A stretch of DNA of 64,000 nt from an uncultured Clostridium sp. (GCA_946565805.1 CAMNWO010000002.1:62001-126000); one strand, 5' to 3'. Counted from the stretch's first letter, positions 48,400 to 57,380 are shown. Made by a program: numbers and translations. Notes: generated by a model from the sequence alone, not told the origin.

Positions 48400-49257
48400 A
48401 TGATAATATTAAATAATTGGGTGCTACTAGTAATTATGTACTTAGTATTAGCAACTTTATTTACACAATTTTATAAAATAGCAACCAAAACCATGCAAAA
48501 GACAGGTGCATTAACTGTACTATTACAAGTGATGGCAGGGGTAACAGCGTTGTTGCTATGTCCATTTTTTGAATTCAAATTTCCAACTGACATTAGAATT
48601 TATATTATGCTTGGAATATCCATCATATTTTATACGGTATCAGACAGAGTAAATACTACAGTGAGAAGTGGAATAGAGGCATCTACTTTTAATATATTAC
48701 AACAATTATCAACAACATTTATGATTTTTGCAGGACTAGCATTTTTTAAAGAAGAATTTGTTTTAATAAAATTTATAGGAGCGATGCTAATCATATTTAG
48801 TAATATTTTAATTTTTTATAAAAAGGGAAAATTTGAATTTAATAAATATATTGCTTTAGGTATTTTGTCGAATGTATCTTATACCATTGCCTTGTTTTTA
48901 GATGTAAATAATACAGAACATTTTAATTTACCATTCTATGTGGCAACTACACTAATAATACCATCTATAATTGTTATGATTTTTGATAGAGTTAAACCGT
49001 CAGAAATAAAGAATGAATTAGTCAAAGGAAATAAAAAGGCAATTATTATCACAGCATTATCTTGGGGAACTATGATAATAAGCCAATTAAGAGCTTATGA
49101 ATTACAAAAAGTTAGCATTGTAGCACCATTATGTGCTTTAACAGTAATTTTGAACGTAATAGTAGGATATCTGTTCTTGAAAGAAAAAGATAGCATGATA
49201 AAAAAGATGATAGCAGCTTTTTTAATTATTATTAGCATAATATTAATTAAAATTTAG
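48400..49257 (+). CDS. DMT-superfamily (EamA-like) transporter
   Basis: 285 residues with about ten hydrophobic helices in two halves, the DMT layout; the end of each half has KEEFVLIKFIGAMLIIFSN and LKEKDSMIKKMIAAFLII, the typical EamA G-x-L/I segments. Substrate unknown. ATG with AAAGGAGG upstream. Monocistronic after the family B hairpin. Confidence 0.82.
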   Translation: MIILNNWVLLVIMYLVLATLFTQFYKIATKTMQKTGALTVLLQVMAGVTALLLCPFFEFKFPTDIRIYIMLGISIIFYTVSDRVNTTVRSGIEASTFNILQQLSTTFMIFAGLAFFKEEFVLIKFIGAMLIIFSNILIFYKKGKFEFNKYIALGILSNVSYTIALFLDVNNTEHFNLPFYVATTLIIPSIIVMIFDRVKPSEIKNELVKGNKKAIIITALSWGTMIISQLRAYELQKVSIVAPLCALTVILNVIVGYLFLKEKDSMIKKMIAAFLIIISIILIKI

Positions 49258-49335
49258 TAAAAAATTAGAAGAAATTACCTGTAAAAAAAATAAAAAAATA
49301 ACAAATACTATCAAAAGAAAAGGAGATAGTAAAAT

Positions 49336-49968
49336 ATGGAGTATAATAATTTACAGGACAATATTAGAAAAGATGAATACAATGATAGAACACAAGGCAT
49401 ATTACAATGGATAAAAGAAAATAGAACAAAGGAAGAATGGGCAAAAGATCCTAATGCCTTTGAATTGACAAATGTATTTTTATTAGGTGCAAAATATAGG
49501 CAAGAAGGAGAAACAGTTGATATTGAAACATTAGAAGAAATGTGGGAGTTACGTTCTAAAGATTTTGAACATGCAGGAGTATCTAGTCAAAGTTTTGTTT
49601 ATAAAATTTGTGAAGATGCTTATCAGGCACTTCAAAAAGGAAAAGCATTAGTCAATGACGAAGCTTCTCATCATGCTTTAAGAAAAATGGCAGGAATTGG
49701 TTTGTATTGTAGTCAACAGAAAAGAGATAATGGAACAATTGAATATAATAATCCAAACGAATTGTTAGAATTGATAGAAGCTTCTAGAACACTGAAAGGA
49801 GTACATCCGGATTTATATGAAAAATATCAATTTCAAATGAATTTAGAGAAACTATGTGAGATACAACCAGAAAATAACCTTCAAAGTAGAATACAAGAGG
49901 GGATGAATAATTTAGAACATAAGATGGAAAGAAGCAAGGAAATAGAAACAGAAGAGATAGAAAAATAA
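49336..49968 (+). CDS. Hypothetical helical protein
   Basis: 210 residues, no signal or membrane helix; mostly amphipathic helices (GILQWIKENRTKEEWAKD, NELLELIEASRTL). ATG with AAAGGAG. Not recognised. Ends at a terminator shared by position with the convergent SPFH gene. Confidence 0.6.
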   Translation: MEYNNLQDNIRKDEYNDRTQGILQWIKENRTKEEWAKDPNAFELTNVFLLGAKYRQEGETVDIETLEEMWELRSKDFEHAGVSSQSFVYKICEDAYQALQKGKALVNDEASHHALRKMAGIGLYCSQQKRDNGTIEYNNPNELLELIEASRTLKGVHPDLYEKYQFQMNLEKLCEIQPENNLQSRIQEGMNNLEHKMERSKEIETEEIEK

Positions 49969-50003
49969 AAAGGCAGGGACGATAAATTCGTTTCTGCCTT
50001 TTA
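49966..50003. terminator. Bidirectional terminator
   Basis: AAAAAGGCAG / CTGCCTTTTA stem between convergent genes. Confidence 0.75.
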
Positions 50004-50008
50004 GAATT

Positions 50009-50920
50009 TTATTTCTTATCTGTTTTTTTATCTGTTAAAACTTCTTTCATAGCACCTAATGAGCTTAAAGCACTGGTTGCTTCAAAAGGAATAAAAATTT
50101 TGTTAGCGTCACCTTTAGCAACTTCTTCTAAAGCTTCTAGAGATTTTAATTGAACTAACTTGTCATTTGGATCAGCTTTTTTCATAGCATCATAGATCAT
50201 TTGAATTTCTTTTGCTTTCGCGTCAGCTACTTCTCTAATGGCTTGTGCTTCACCAGCAGCTCTACGAATTCTAGCTTCTTTATCAGCTTCAGCTTCTAAG
50301 ATAGCTGCTTGTTTTTTACCTTCTGCAATGGTAATAGCAGATTGTCTTTGTGCTTCGGATTCTAGAATTAAAGCTCTTTTATTTCTTTCAGCGTTCATTT
50401 CTTTTTCCATGGCATCTCTAATATCAGCAGGAGGAGTAATATCTTTGATTTCTACTCGATCAATTTTACATCCCCATCTATCTGTTGCTTCATCTAAAAC
50501 AACACGTAATTGATTGTTAATACCATCTCTTGAACTAAAGGTTTCGTCTAAGTCCATTTTACCAATAATATCACGAATTGTTGTAATAGCTAAGTATTCG
50601 ATACCTTTCTTTAAGCTTTGAATTTCATATACTGCTTTAGCAGGATCTGTTATTTGATAGAATACAACGGTATCAATTGTAATCGTAACATTATCTTTTG
50701 TAATAACACCTTGAGGTGGAACATCCATGGTTTGTTGTTTTAAGCTAACAACACTTCTTACATGATCAAAAAATGGAATGATAATGGTAAGACCAGCATC
50801 AGCTACCTTATAAAATTTTCCTAATCTTTCGATGATGTATACCTCAGATTGTTTAACGATTTTAATAGACATTGCTGCTATTATTAAAATAATAACAAGT
50901 AAAACTAATAAAAACCACAT
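50009..50920 (-). CDS. SPFH/band-7 (stomatin-like) membrane protein
   Basis: 303 residues. N-terminal helix at 2-19, then VYIIERLGKFYKVADAGLTIIIPFFDHV and QQTMDVPPQGVITKDNV, the stomatin/QmcA SPFH pattern; residues 180-240 are a coiled coil (KKQAAILEAEADKEARIRRAAGEAQ region). Works with NfeD-type partners in membrane micro-domains or quality control. ATG at 50920 with AAAGGAGG in the upstream strand. The nfeD gene is immediately upstream on the same strand. Confidence 0.93.
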   Translation of the reverse strand: MWFLLVLLVIILIIAAMSIKIVKQSEVYIIERLGKFYKVADAGLTIIIPFFDHVRSVVSLKQQTMDVPPQGVITKDNVTITIDTVVFYQITDPAKAVYEIQSLKKGIEYLAITTIRDIIGKMDLDETFSSRDGINNQLRVVLDEATDRWGCKIDRVEIKDITPPADIRDAMEKEMNAERNKRALILESEAQRQSAITIAEGKKQAAILEAEADKEARIRRAAGEAQAIREVADAKAKEIQMIYDAMKKADPNDKLVQLKSLEALEEVAKGDANKIFIPFEATSALSSLGAMKEVLTDKKTDKK

Positions 50921-51009
50921 AATTTTTCCTCCTTTATAAAAATTATATATATGATTATTTAGTTATCTGTAGAGCTTGTTTTAGGCAAACAGCTAACTTA
51001 AATTAAAAA

Positions 51010-51442
51010 CTATTTTTGAATGGGAGCAACAATCGCTTTAACTCCTTTTATTTCTTTGATTTCGACTTCGGTACCTTGTGGGATATCCATATCATCTAAT
51101 CCCATAGCTGACCATACTTCACCATTTACTTTAATTTGTCCGTGTTGCCTGAATGGAATTGATGTCTTTAATTACTAATCCTGTTTTTCCAATACTAGAA
51201 TAAACGTTGGTTTTTACACCTTCTTTTTTATCTACAAATTTTTGGATAAATGGTTTAGTGGCAAAGATTAAAACTGTGGATGATAGGACAAATACAGTGG
51301 TTTGAATGATTAGGTTACTGGTAAATAGGCTAACAAGCATAGCAAGTAAAGCTCCTATTGCAAACCAGAAGATTAAAAATCCTACTGTCATAATTTCTAA
51401 AATAAGACAAATTCCTGCTATAATTAACCACATTTGCCACAT
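51010..51442 (-). CDS. nfeD: NfeD-family protein, read through a +1 shift
   Basis: Start at ATG 51442 (AAAGGAGG upstream). Hydrophobic segments at 3-24 and 26-43, then 48-66. On the minus strand the codon CGG occupies 51142-51140 (codon 101) and the zero frame ends three codons later at 51131. Skipping C51142 gives QAT-GQIKVNGEVWSAMG, the usual OB-fold G-x-V-x-x-x-G-x-x-W of NfeD C-termini, and ends at 51010: 100 + 43 = 143 residues. The SPFH partner follows 89 bases on. Confidence 0.86.
51139..51145 (-). other. CGG +1 frameshift site in nfeD
   Basis: Reading on the minus strand: ACA CGG A; TAA three codons on. GGA at 51141-51139 restores the NfeD OB-fold. Independent of strand, the signal is the same as in the plus-strand genes. 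Confidence 0.85.
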
Positions 51443-51583
51443 GTTAATTTCCTCCTTTGATACCAACTATTACTATTATATCATATGTTTATGAAAAAAG
51501 AAATAGTTTTATGTTGATTTTGAAAACAAATTTATTTATATAAGTAACGGTAAAAATGTAGATGTGAATTTGAATAAAATTCT

Positions 51584-51622
51584 AAAAAATGCACATAACA
51601 ATAAAAAGGAGTGTGCATTTTT
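51584..51622 (+). promoter_or_regulatory. Hairpin containing the ribosome site of the 51624 gene
   Basis: AAAATGCACA / TGTGCATTTT stem with AAAAAGGAG in the loop edge and a TTTTTT run just before the ATG. Looks like a terminator whose loop holds the downstream ribosome site. Confidence 0.5.
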
Positions 51623-51623
51623 T

Positions 51624-51806
51624 ATGGAAGAAAAAAGCAAAAAGAAAGAAAAACAAGTAGAATACGGAATAGCAGAAGTAGGGGAAGATGCCACAAAATA
51701 CGGAGAATTCATATCTTCTTACTTTGCATGGGTATCCCTACCAGAGCAAAAAGAAAAGGTAGAAGAGTTAGAAGAAATCACAAAAGAGAAAAAAACAGAA
51801 AAATAA
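51624..51806 (+). CDS. 60-residue charged protein
   Basis: ATG 51624, GGAG twelve bases upstream. Lys/Glu-rich ends (KEKQVEYG, EKVEELEEITKEKKTEK) around a short AEVGEDATKYGEFISSYFAWVSL core. No family recognised. Sits upstream of the ctsR promoter. Confidence 0.5.
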   Translation: MEEKSKKKEKQVEYGIAEVGEDATKYGEFISSYFAWVSLPEQKEKVEELEEITKEKKTEK

Positions 51807-51865
51807 TGAAAAAGTAAGAAAAAAGAAGAAAATATAATAAAAACGAAATAGAAAACAAGAAAAAG

Positions 51866-51882
51866 GTCAAAGAAGGTCAAAA
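51866..51882 (+). promoter_or_regulatory. CtsR operator 1
   Basis: GGTCAAAGAAGGTCAAA: the heptad direct repeat of CtsR (GGTCAAA-N3-GGTCAAA), upstream of the -35 box. Confidence 0.85.
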
Positions 51883-51890
51883 AAACAGCT

Positions 51891-51917
51891 TGAAAAAATA
51901 AAAAGAGAGAGTATAAT
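51891..51917 (+). promoter_or_regulatory. ctsR operon promoter
   Basis: TTGAAA 51891-51896 and TATAAT 51912-51917 (spacer 15; alternative -10 TAATAA at 51914 gives 17), flanked by the two CtsR operators. Confidence 0.65.
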
Positions 51918-51926
51918 AATATCGTA

Positions 51927-51943
51927 GGTCAAAGAAAGTCAAA
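51927..51943 (+). promoter_or_regulatory. CtsR operator 2
   Basis: GGTCAAAGAAAGTCAAA just after the -10 box, so the promoter is bracketed by two CtsR sites. Confidence 0.8.
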
Positions 51944-51980
51944 GACAAAAATAACAAATAAAGAATGGAGAGGAAAAGAA

Positions 51981-52424
51981 ATGAGAATGTCGGATATCAT
52001 AGAAGAATTTATCAAAGAACTATTTGAAGAAGAAAACAGTATTGAAATACAAAGAAACGAGTTAGCAGAACAATTCAACTGTGTACCATCACAAATCAAC
52101 TATGTCATAGCAACCAGATTTAAACCCTCACAAGGATACTATGTAGAAAGTAGAAGAGGTGGAGGTGGGCACATCACCATAAAAAAAGTAAACAACACAA
52201 AATCAGACTACATCATGCATATCATAAATAATATAGGAAGTGAAATAACAGCTAACGAAGTAGACATACTAATTAGTGATTTTCTAACCTATAGCATCAT
52301 AGAGGCAAAAGAAGCAAAACTAATAAAAGTAGCAACCAGTGACAACGTTTTGCAATTAGACAAAACAGAAAAAGATCAAGTAAGAGCAAGAATATTAAAA
52401 AATATGCTATTAAATGTAGAATGA
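51981..52424 (+). CDS. ctsR: CtsR, repressor of class III heat-shock genes
   Basis: 147 residues. Winged helix: IEIQRNELAEQFNCVPSQINYVIATRF and the glycine wing ESRRGGGGHITI. Represses clp genes and is inactivated through McsB/ClpC during heat or protein stress. Autoregulated here by the two operators upstream. ATG with GGAGAGG. The TGA stop overlaps the left arm of an inverted repeat. Confidence 0.96.
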   Translation: MRMSDIIEEFIKELFEEENSIEIQRNELAEQFNCVPSQINYVIATRFKPSQGYYVESRRGGGGHITIKKVNNTKSDYIMHIINNIGSEITANEVDILISDFLTYSIIEAKEAKLIKVATSDNVLQLDKTEKDQVRARILKNMLLNVE

Positions 52425-52529
52425 TGTTTTTTGGGACGGGGTCAAAAAACATCATTATGAAAAGAGAAAATAAAAAATAAAAATATTAAAAACAAAACGA
52501 TGTTTTTTGACCCCGTCCCAAAAAACATC
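52423..52529. repeat. 31-bp perfect inverted repeat between ctsR and mcsA (family E)
   Basis: Arms 52423-52453 and 52499-52529; each arm is itself nearly palindromic (GATGTTTTTT ... AAAAAACATC) around GGGACGGGGTC. The right arm ends nine bases before the mcsA ribosome site. Confidence 0.88.
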
Positions 52530-52545
52530 GGGAGGAGGAAGTAAA

Positions 52546-53109
52546 ATGTTATGTGATAATTGCGGCAAAAGAGATGCTAATGTAAGATATTCAGAAAATA
52601 TAAATGGAAGAAAAAAGGAATTAAACTTATGTGAGGAATGTAGTAGAAAGTTAGGAATCAGTAATATGGATTTTAGTATGCCAATTGATTTTTCTAGTTT
52701 TTTTGGAGAATTTTTGGAGGATTTTGCAACACCAGAATTAATGTCCATACCAGCATTTAATGAAATAAAGCAATTGAAGTGTGACAATTGTGGCTATACA
52801 TTTGAAGATATAGCTAATTATGGAAAATTAGGATGTGGCAATTGCTATGAAGTATTTGAGGAAAGGTTAAATCCTATTATTAGAAAAATACAGGGAGCAA
52901 ACCAACATGTGGGCAGAGTAGGAAAAATAATAGACAGCAAAATAGAGCAAAAAATGGAAAAACAGCCAAATGAAAAGACAGAGCAGAAGCAAAATAAAAG
53001 TGAATTAGAAAAACTACAAGAGGATTTGAAACAAGCTGTTAAAGAAGAAAGATATGAAGAGGCTGCCAAGATAAGAGACGAAATTAAAAAAATAGAGAAG
53101 AAGGATTAA
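52546..53109 (+). CDS. mcsA: McsA, activator of the McsB arginine kinase
   Basis: 187 residues from ATG 52546 (GGAGGAGG). Two zinc fingers: CDNC/CEEC near 3-36 and CDNCGYTF/CGNC near 85-105. The C-terminal UVR motif is ELEKLQEDLKQAVKEERYEEAAKIRDEI. Stimulates McsB and stabilises CtsR regulation. Between ctsR and mcsB as usual. Confidence 0.95.
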   Translation: MLCDNCGKRDANVRYSENINGRKKELNLCEECSRKLGISNMDFSMPIDFSSFFGEFLEDFATPELMSIPAFNEIKQLKCDNCGYTFEDIANYGKLGCGNCYEVFEERLNPIIRKIQGANQHVGRVGKIIDSKIEQKMEKQPNEKTEQKQNKSELEKLQEDLKQAVKEERYEEAAKIRDEIKKIEKKD

Positions 53110-53119
53110 AAATATTGCT

Positions 53120-53162
53120 TCCAATATCCCCATTTAAACCCGGAATGAATGGGGATATTGGA
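53120..53162. repeat. Short inverted repeat between mcsA and mcsB
   Basis: TCCAATATCCCC / GGGGATATTGGA with a core ATTTAAACCCGGAAT. The core resembles that of the family D repeat at 43745. Confidence 0.7.
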
Positions 53163-53181
53163 CCAAAAAGGAGGATAAAAA

Positions 53182-54195
53182 GTGAATTGGTATTTGCAAA
53201 GTAATGAAAATTCTGATGTAGCAAAGAGTACAAGAATACGATTGAGCAGAAATTTACCTGATTTTAGATTTAATCTAAGTCAAAAAGACGAATTAGAAGC
53301 TTTTGAAAATAAAGTAAAGGAAAGTGTGTATGCAATTGGTTATGGCTTGAAATTTTTTAAGCTAAAAGATATGGATGATATTACGAAAATGAGTTTAGTG
53401 GAAAAAAATTTGATTAGCCCAGAGTTTGTTTTAAAGAAAAACGAAACGGGTAGTATTTTAATCAATGATGAAGAAAATATCTGTATCATGCTAGGAAATG
53501 AAGACCATTTAGAGATACAAGTTTTTAATTGTGGATTGGATTTGGAAAATACACTTAATTTAGCTATTGAGATTGACCAAAAAATAGAGGAAATATTGGG
53601 ATATGCCGTTAGTAAAAAATATGGTTATCTAACATCTTGCCCTAACAATGTAGGGACCGGACTAAGAGCTTCTGTTATGGTTCATTTGCCAGCACTTTCT
53701 AAAACCAAAAATACGAAAAAGGTATTAGATGCTATCTATAATTTTGGAATTAATATTAGAGGAGTTTATGGTGAGAATACAGAAAGTACAGGAGATATGT
53801 ATCAAATTTCGAACAAACAAACATTAGGAGTGACAGAACAAGAAATTGTGAAAAACTTAAATGTGATTGTTGATAAAATTATGAAACAGGAAAGACAAGC
53901 AAGAAAGATATTAACAAAAGATGACATAGCTTTTGAAGATTTAATTTATAGAAGTTATGGAATTTTAAAATATTGTAAAAAGATTTCATCAGAAGAAACT
54001 AGAACTTTATTATCAAATATTAAATTGGGAACTGATTTGGGAATTTTAAAAGAATTAACGGATTTAAAGGTACAAAAATTATATTTATATACGAAGCCAG
54101 CTAATTTGCAAAAGTTTTTAGGAGAACAGTATGAGGCATTAGAAAGGGATATCAAAAGGGCAGAGGTTATCAAACAGATTTTAGAGGAAAAATAA
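53182..54195 (+). CDS. mcsB: McsB protein-arginine kinase
   Basis: 337 residues, GTG start at 53182 with AAAGGAGG upstream. Phosphagen-kinase fold: STRIRLSRNLPDFRF, the nucleotide/active-site loop CPNNVGTGLRASVMVHL and IRGVYGENTESTG. Phosphorylates arginines to mark proteins for ClpCP and to release CtsR. Confidence 0.96.
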   Translation: MNWYLQSNENSDVAKSTRIRLSRNLPDFRFNLSQKDELEAFENKVKESVYAIGYGLKFFKLKDMDDITKMSLVEKNLISPEFVLKKNETGSILINDEENICIMLGNEDHLEIQVFNCGLDLENTLNLAIEIDQKIEEILGYAVSKKYGYLTSCPNNVGTGLRASVMVHLPALSKTKNTKKVLDAIYNFGINIRGVYGENTESTGDMYQISNKQTLGVTEQEIVKNLNVIVDKIMKQERQARKILTKDDIAFEDLIYRSYGILKYCKKISSEETRTLLSNIKLGTDLGILKELTDLKVQKLYLYTKPANLQKFLGEQYEALERDIKRAEVIKQILEEK

Positions 54196-54217
54196 AAAGC
54201 CCCATAGGGAGGGGCTA
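54190..54217 (-). terminator. Terminator of the antisense small gene
   Basis: On the minus strand AGCCCC / GGGGCT with a 7-base loop and TTTTTATTTTT. Confidence 0.7.
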
Positions 54218-54358
54218 AACATCGGCATCATCAAGTAGAAGAATGAACAGGGTCATGCCGAAACCAAATAAGAGTGCCATACACACATCTTGGGTGACAA
54301 CTAATGCTAAAGCAGAGCTACCGCAAGCAACTAATAAATGTGTTTTAAATTTGTTCAT
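54215..54358 (-). CDS. 47-residue small membrane protein, antisense between mcsB and clpC
   Basis: ATG at 54358 with GGAGGG eight bases upstream, TAG at 54215. One hydrophobic helix, VCMALLFGFGMTLFILLLDD, preceded by a weaker one (LLVACGSSALALVV). It has its own promoter (TTGCAT 54476-54471, 17 bases, TATAAT 54453-54448, minus strand) and a terminator, so it is a complete unit in the 340-base gap. Function unknown. Confidence 0.65.
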   Translation of the reverse strand: MNKFKTHLLVACGSSALALVVTQDVCMALLFGFGMTLFILLLDDADV

Positions 54359-54447
54359 AAATTTCCCTCCTATGGGTTACCACTAAAAAGTGGGCTAAGA
54401 GGCAATGCCTCCATTAACAGTTACAAATAGTAATAAACTATACTTAT

Positions 54448-54476
54448 ATTATACTGCAATTGACATAAAAATGCAA
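54448..54476 (-). promoter_or_regulatory. Promoter of the antisense small gene
   Basis: TTGCAT, 17-base spacer, TATAAT on the minus strand. Confidence 0.65.
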
Positions 54477-54536
54477 ATCGCTTAAAAGAATGGTAGAAAA
54501 GACCGTCCAAATCGGACAAGAAAGGAGAAAAATAAA

Positions 54537-56987
54537 ATGACTTATAAATTTACAAATAGAGCCAAAAAGGCAATTGAATTAGCCAATGAAGTAGCCATTG
54601 AATTAGGGCATAACTACATTGGAACCGAACATATTTTATATGGACTAACCAAAGAAGGAAGTGGAGTAGCTTCCAAAGTATTAAGAAATCAAGATGTCAT
54701 ACCAGATGGTGTTATCGATAAAATTGTAGAGCTAATAGGACAAGAAACACCTATTGCAGAAACATTAGGGTTTACCCCAAGAACCAAAAGAGTAATTGAA
54801 AATGCTTTCATCGAAGCAAGAAAATTAGGATATAATTATATTGGAACAGAACATATATTAATTGGAATTTTAAGAGAAGGGGATTGCATAGCTGCTAGAA
54901 TTTTATTAGAGTTAAATGTTAATATTCCAAGATTATATAATGAAATTGTAAAAATAATAAATGAAGGAGAAGATTTACAAGGAGAAGAAAAAAGTGGAAA
55001 ACAAGAAAGAAAAACAGGAAGTTATAATCAAACTACAACACTAAACCAATTTGGAGAAGACTTAACAAAAAAAGCAACAGAAGGAAAATTAGACCCAATT
55101 ATAGGAAGAAAAGAAGAAATTGAAAGAGTGATTCAAATTTTATCTAGAAGAACCAAAAATAATCCCTGTTTAATAGGAGAGCCAGGTGTTGGTAAAACAG
55201 CAGTAGTAGAAGGATTAGCCCAAAAGATAGTAGCAGGAGATGTGCCAGAAATGTTAAAAGACAAAAGAGTTGTTAGCATGGATATTTCAGGTATGGTAGC
55301 AGGGGCAAAATATAGAGGAGACTTCGAAGAAAGAATTAAAAAAGCTTTAGCAGAAGTAAAAAAAGCAGGAGACATCATCTTATTTATTGATGAAATGCAT
55401 ACCATTGTTGGAGCAGGCGCAGCAGAAGGAGCCATTGATGCAGCCAATATCTTAAAACCATTATTAGCCAGGGGAGAAATTCAATTAGTAGGAGCAACAA
55501 CATTAAATGAATACCGAAAATACATTGAAAAAGATACAGCTTTAGAAAGAAGATTTAGTCCTGTTAATGTAAATGAACCAAGTGAAAAAGATACTATAAA
55601 GATATTAAAAGGAATTCGTGATAAATACGAGGCACATCATGGGGTAAAAATTACAGACGAAGCAATTGAATCAGCAGTAACCATGTCTGTTCGTTACATC
55701 AATGATAGATTTTTACCAGATAAAGCCATTGATTTAATTGATGAAGCAGCGTCTAGAGCAAAATTAAAAACCTATACAGAGCCTGACAATTTAAAAGAAT
55801 TAGAAGAACAAATTGAAGAGACCAAAAAAGATAAAGAAGAAGCTGTTAGAACGCAAAAATTTGAAAAAGCAGCAAGCCTAAGAGATAAAGAAAAGGAGCT
55901 AAAAGAAAAGTATGAGAAAGAGCAAAAAAAATGGAAAAACAAAAATAATAAACAAGTAACTGACATTGCGGAAGAAAATATTGCAGAAGTAATCAGCAAT
56001 TGGACAGGAATACCAGCTAAGAAAATAACAGAAGATGAAAATATTCGATTAAAAAATCTAGAAAAGAATCTTCATCAAAGGGTGATTGGACAAAATGAAG
56101 CAGTAGAAGCAGTTGCAAAAGCAATTCGTAGAGGAAGAGTGGGATTAAAAAATCCCAAAAGACCAATTGGTTCTTTCTTATTCTTAGGACCAACTGGCGT
56201 GGGAAAGACAGAATTATCAAAAGCTTTAGCAGAGAGCCTGTTTGGTGACGAAAATGCAATGATAAGAGTCGATATGTCAGAATTTATGGAGCCTCATTCA
56301 ATTGCTAAATTAATTGGTTCTCCTCCAGGTTATGTGGGATTTGAGGAAGGAGGACAGCTAACAGAAAAAATTAGAAGAAAGCCATATTCTGTTATTTTAT
56401 TTGACGAAATCGAAAAAGCACATCCAGATGTTATGAACATGTTATTACAAATTTTAGAAGATGGGCGTTTAACAGATAGTCAAGGAAGAACCGTAAACTT
56501 TAAAAATACAGTTATTATTATGACTTCTAACATTGGTGCTAGGCTGATTACTGATAAAAAATCATTAGGATTTAGTCAAAATAAAGCAGGAGAAGAAAAC
56601 AATCAAAAAGAATATGAAGAGACCAAAAAAGCAGTCATGGAAACATTAAAAAGAGAATTAAGACCAGAATTCATTAATCGTATTGATGAAATTATTGTAT
56701 TCCATAAACTAACAGATGAAGAAATAGGTCAAATTATTGATATTATGCTAGAGGAAGTTGCTAAGAGATTAGCTTTACAAAAAATAAAAATTGAAATAGA
56801 GCCAGAAGTAAAAGCTTTGATTGCAGGAAAAGGAATTGATAAGAATTTTGGAGCAAGACCTCTTAGAAGAACCATACAAAATGTATTAGAAGATAAATTA
56901 GCAGAAGAAATTTTAGAAGGAAATTTAAAGAAAAATAAATTAACTAAAATTGGAGTAGAAGAAGAAAAAATTGTAGTAAAAAAATAA
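54537..56987 (+). CDS. clpC: ClpC AAA+ protease/chaperone ATPase
   Basis: 816 residues. Clp-N repeats at 1-145 (two NYIGTEHIL blocks), D1 Walker A GEPGVGKTAVVE near 214, UVR-type middle region KFEKAASLRDKEKELKEKYEKE, D2 Walker A GPTGVGKTELSKA near 550, and FGARPLRRTIQ at the end. Unfolds substrates, including arginine-phosphorylated proteins, for ClpP. ATG with AAAGGAG. Last gene of the operon. Confidence 0.97.
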   Translation: MTYKFTNRAKKAIELANEVAIELGHNYIGTEHILYGLTKEGSGVASKVLRNQDVIPDGVIDKIVELIGQETPIAETLGFTPRTKRVIENAFIEARKLGYNYIGTEHILIGILREGDCIAARILLELNVNIPRLYNEIVKIINEGEDLQGEEKSGKQERKTGSYNQTTTLNQFGEDLTKKATEGKLDPIIGRKEEIERVIQILSRRTKNNPCLIGEPGVGKTAVVEGLAQKIVAGDVPEMLKDKRVVSMDISGMVAGAKYRGDFEERIKKALAEVKKAGDIILFIDEMHTIVGAGAAEGAIDAANILKPLLARGEIQLVGATTLNEYRKYIEKDTALERRFSPVNVNEPSEKDTIKILKGIRDKYEAHHGVKITDEAIESAVTMSVRYINDRFLPDKAIDLIDEAASRAKLKTYTEPDNLKELEEQIEETKKDKEEAVRTQKFEKAASLRDKEKELKEKYEKEQKKWKNKNNKQVTDIAEENIAEVISNWTGIPAKKITEDENIRLKNLEKNLHQRVIGQNEAVEAVAKAIRRGRVGLKNPKRPIGSFLFLGPTGVGKTELSKALAESLFGDENAMIRVDMSEFMEPHSIAKLIGSPPGYVGFEEGGQLTEKIRRKPYSVILFDEIEKAHPDVMNMLLQILEDGRLTDSQGRTVNFKNTVIIMTSNIGARLITDKKSLGFSQNKAGEENNQKEYEETKKAVMETLKRELRPEFINRIDEIIVFHKLTDEEIGQIIDIMLEEVAKRLALQKIKIEIEPEVKALIAGKGIDKNFGARPLRRTIQNVLEDKLAEEILEGNLKKNKLTKIGVEEEKIVVKK

Positions 56988-57090
56988 TTTTTAGCAAGAC
57001 AAGTAGAAAGAAAAAAGATAAAGTCGAAAAAGAAGTTTTTTTGCGATGAAAAGAAAGAAATAAGTCTTGCAATTTCAAACAAAATATATT

Positions 57091-57126
57091 AAAATGCAAA
57101 TACTTTAAATCGTATTTGCATTTTTT
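57091..57126 (+). terminator. Terminator after clpC
   Basis: AAAATGCAAATAC / GTATTTGCATTTTTT with an 8-base loop. Confidence 0.85.
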
Positions 57127-57149
57127 ATATTTTATTTTTTCAATTTAGC

Positions 57150-57380
57150 TTAAATATTATAATATTTATCATCTGTAAAACCAGCAAGCCAAGAAGGAGA
57201 TACCTGAAAAAAGTTTGCAATTTTAGCAATACCACTTGGACCAATTTTTACAATCTTACCATTTTTATATTTGAAGATAGTACTTTTAGCTCGAAAGCCT
57301 AATCCATGTGCAATTTTTTCATAACTTAAATCTGATTCTTCTATTAATATTTTTAATCTTTCTATAAAAATTTGATCCAA
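57150..57380 (-). CDS. Small XRE-type helix-turn-helix protein
   Basis: 76 residues. LKILIEESDLSYEKIAHGLGFRAKSTIFKYKNGKI and IAKIANFFQVSPSWLAGFTDD give a lone HTH_XRE domain. Start 57380 with a GGGAGG in its upstream strand. Faces the operon at 57567; TGTGAACAAGG and TGTTCACTA lie in the 186-base gap and may be operators for it. Confidence 0.78.
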   Translation of the reverse strand: MDQIFIERLKILIEESDLSYEKIAHGLGFRAKSTIFKYKNGKIVKIGPSGIAKIANFFQVSPSWLAGFTDDKYYNI

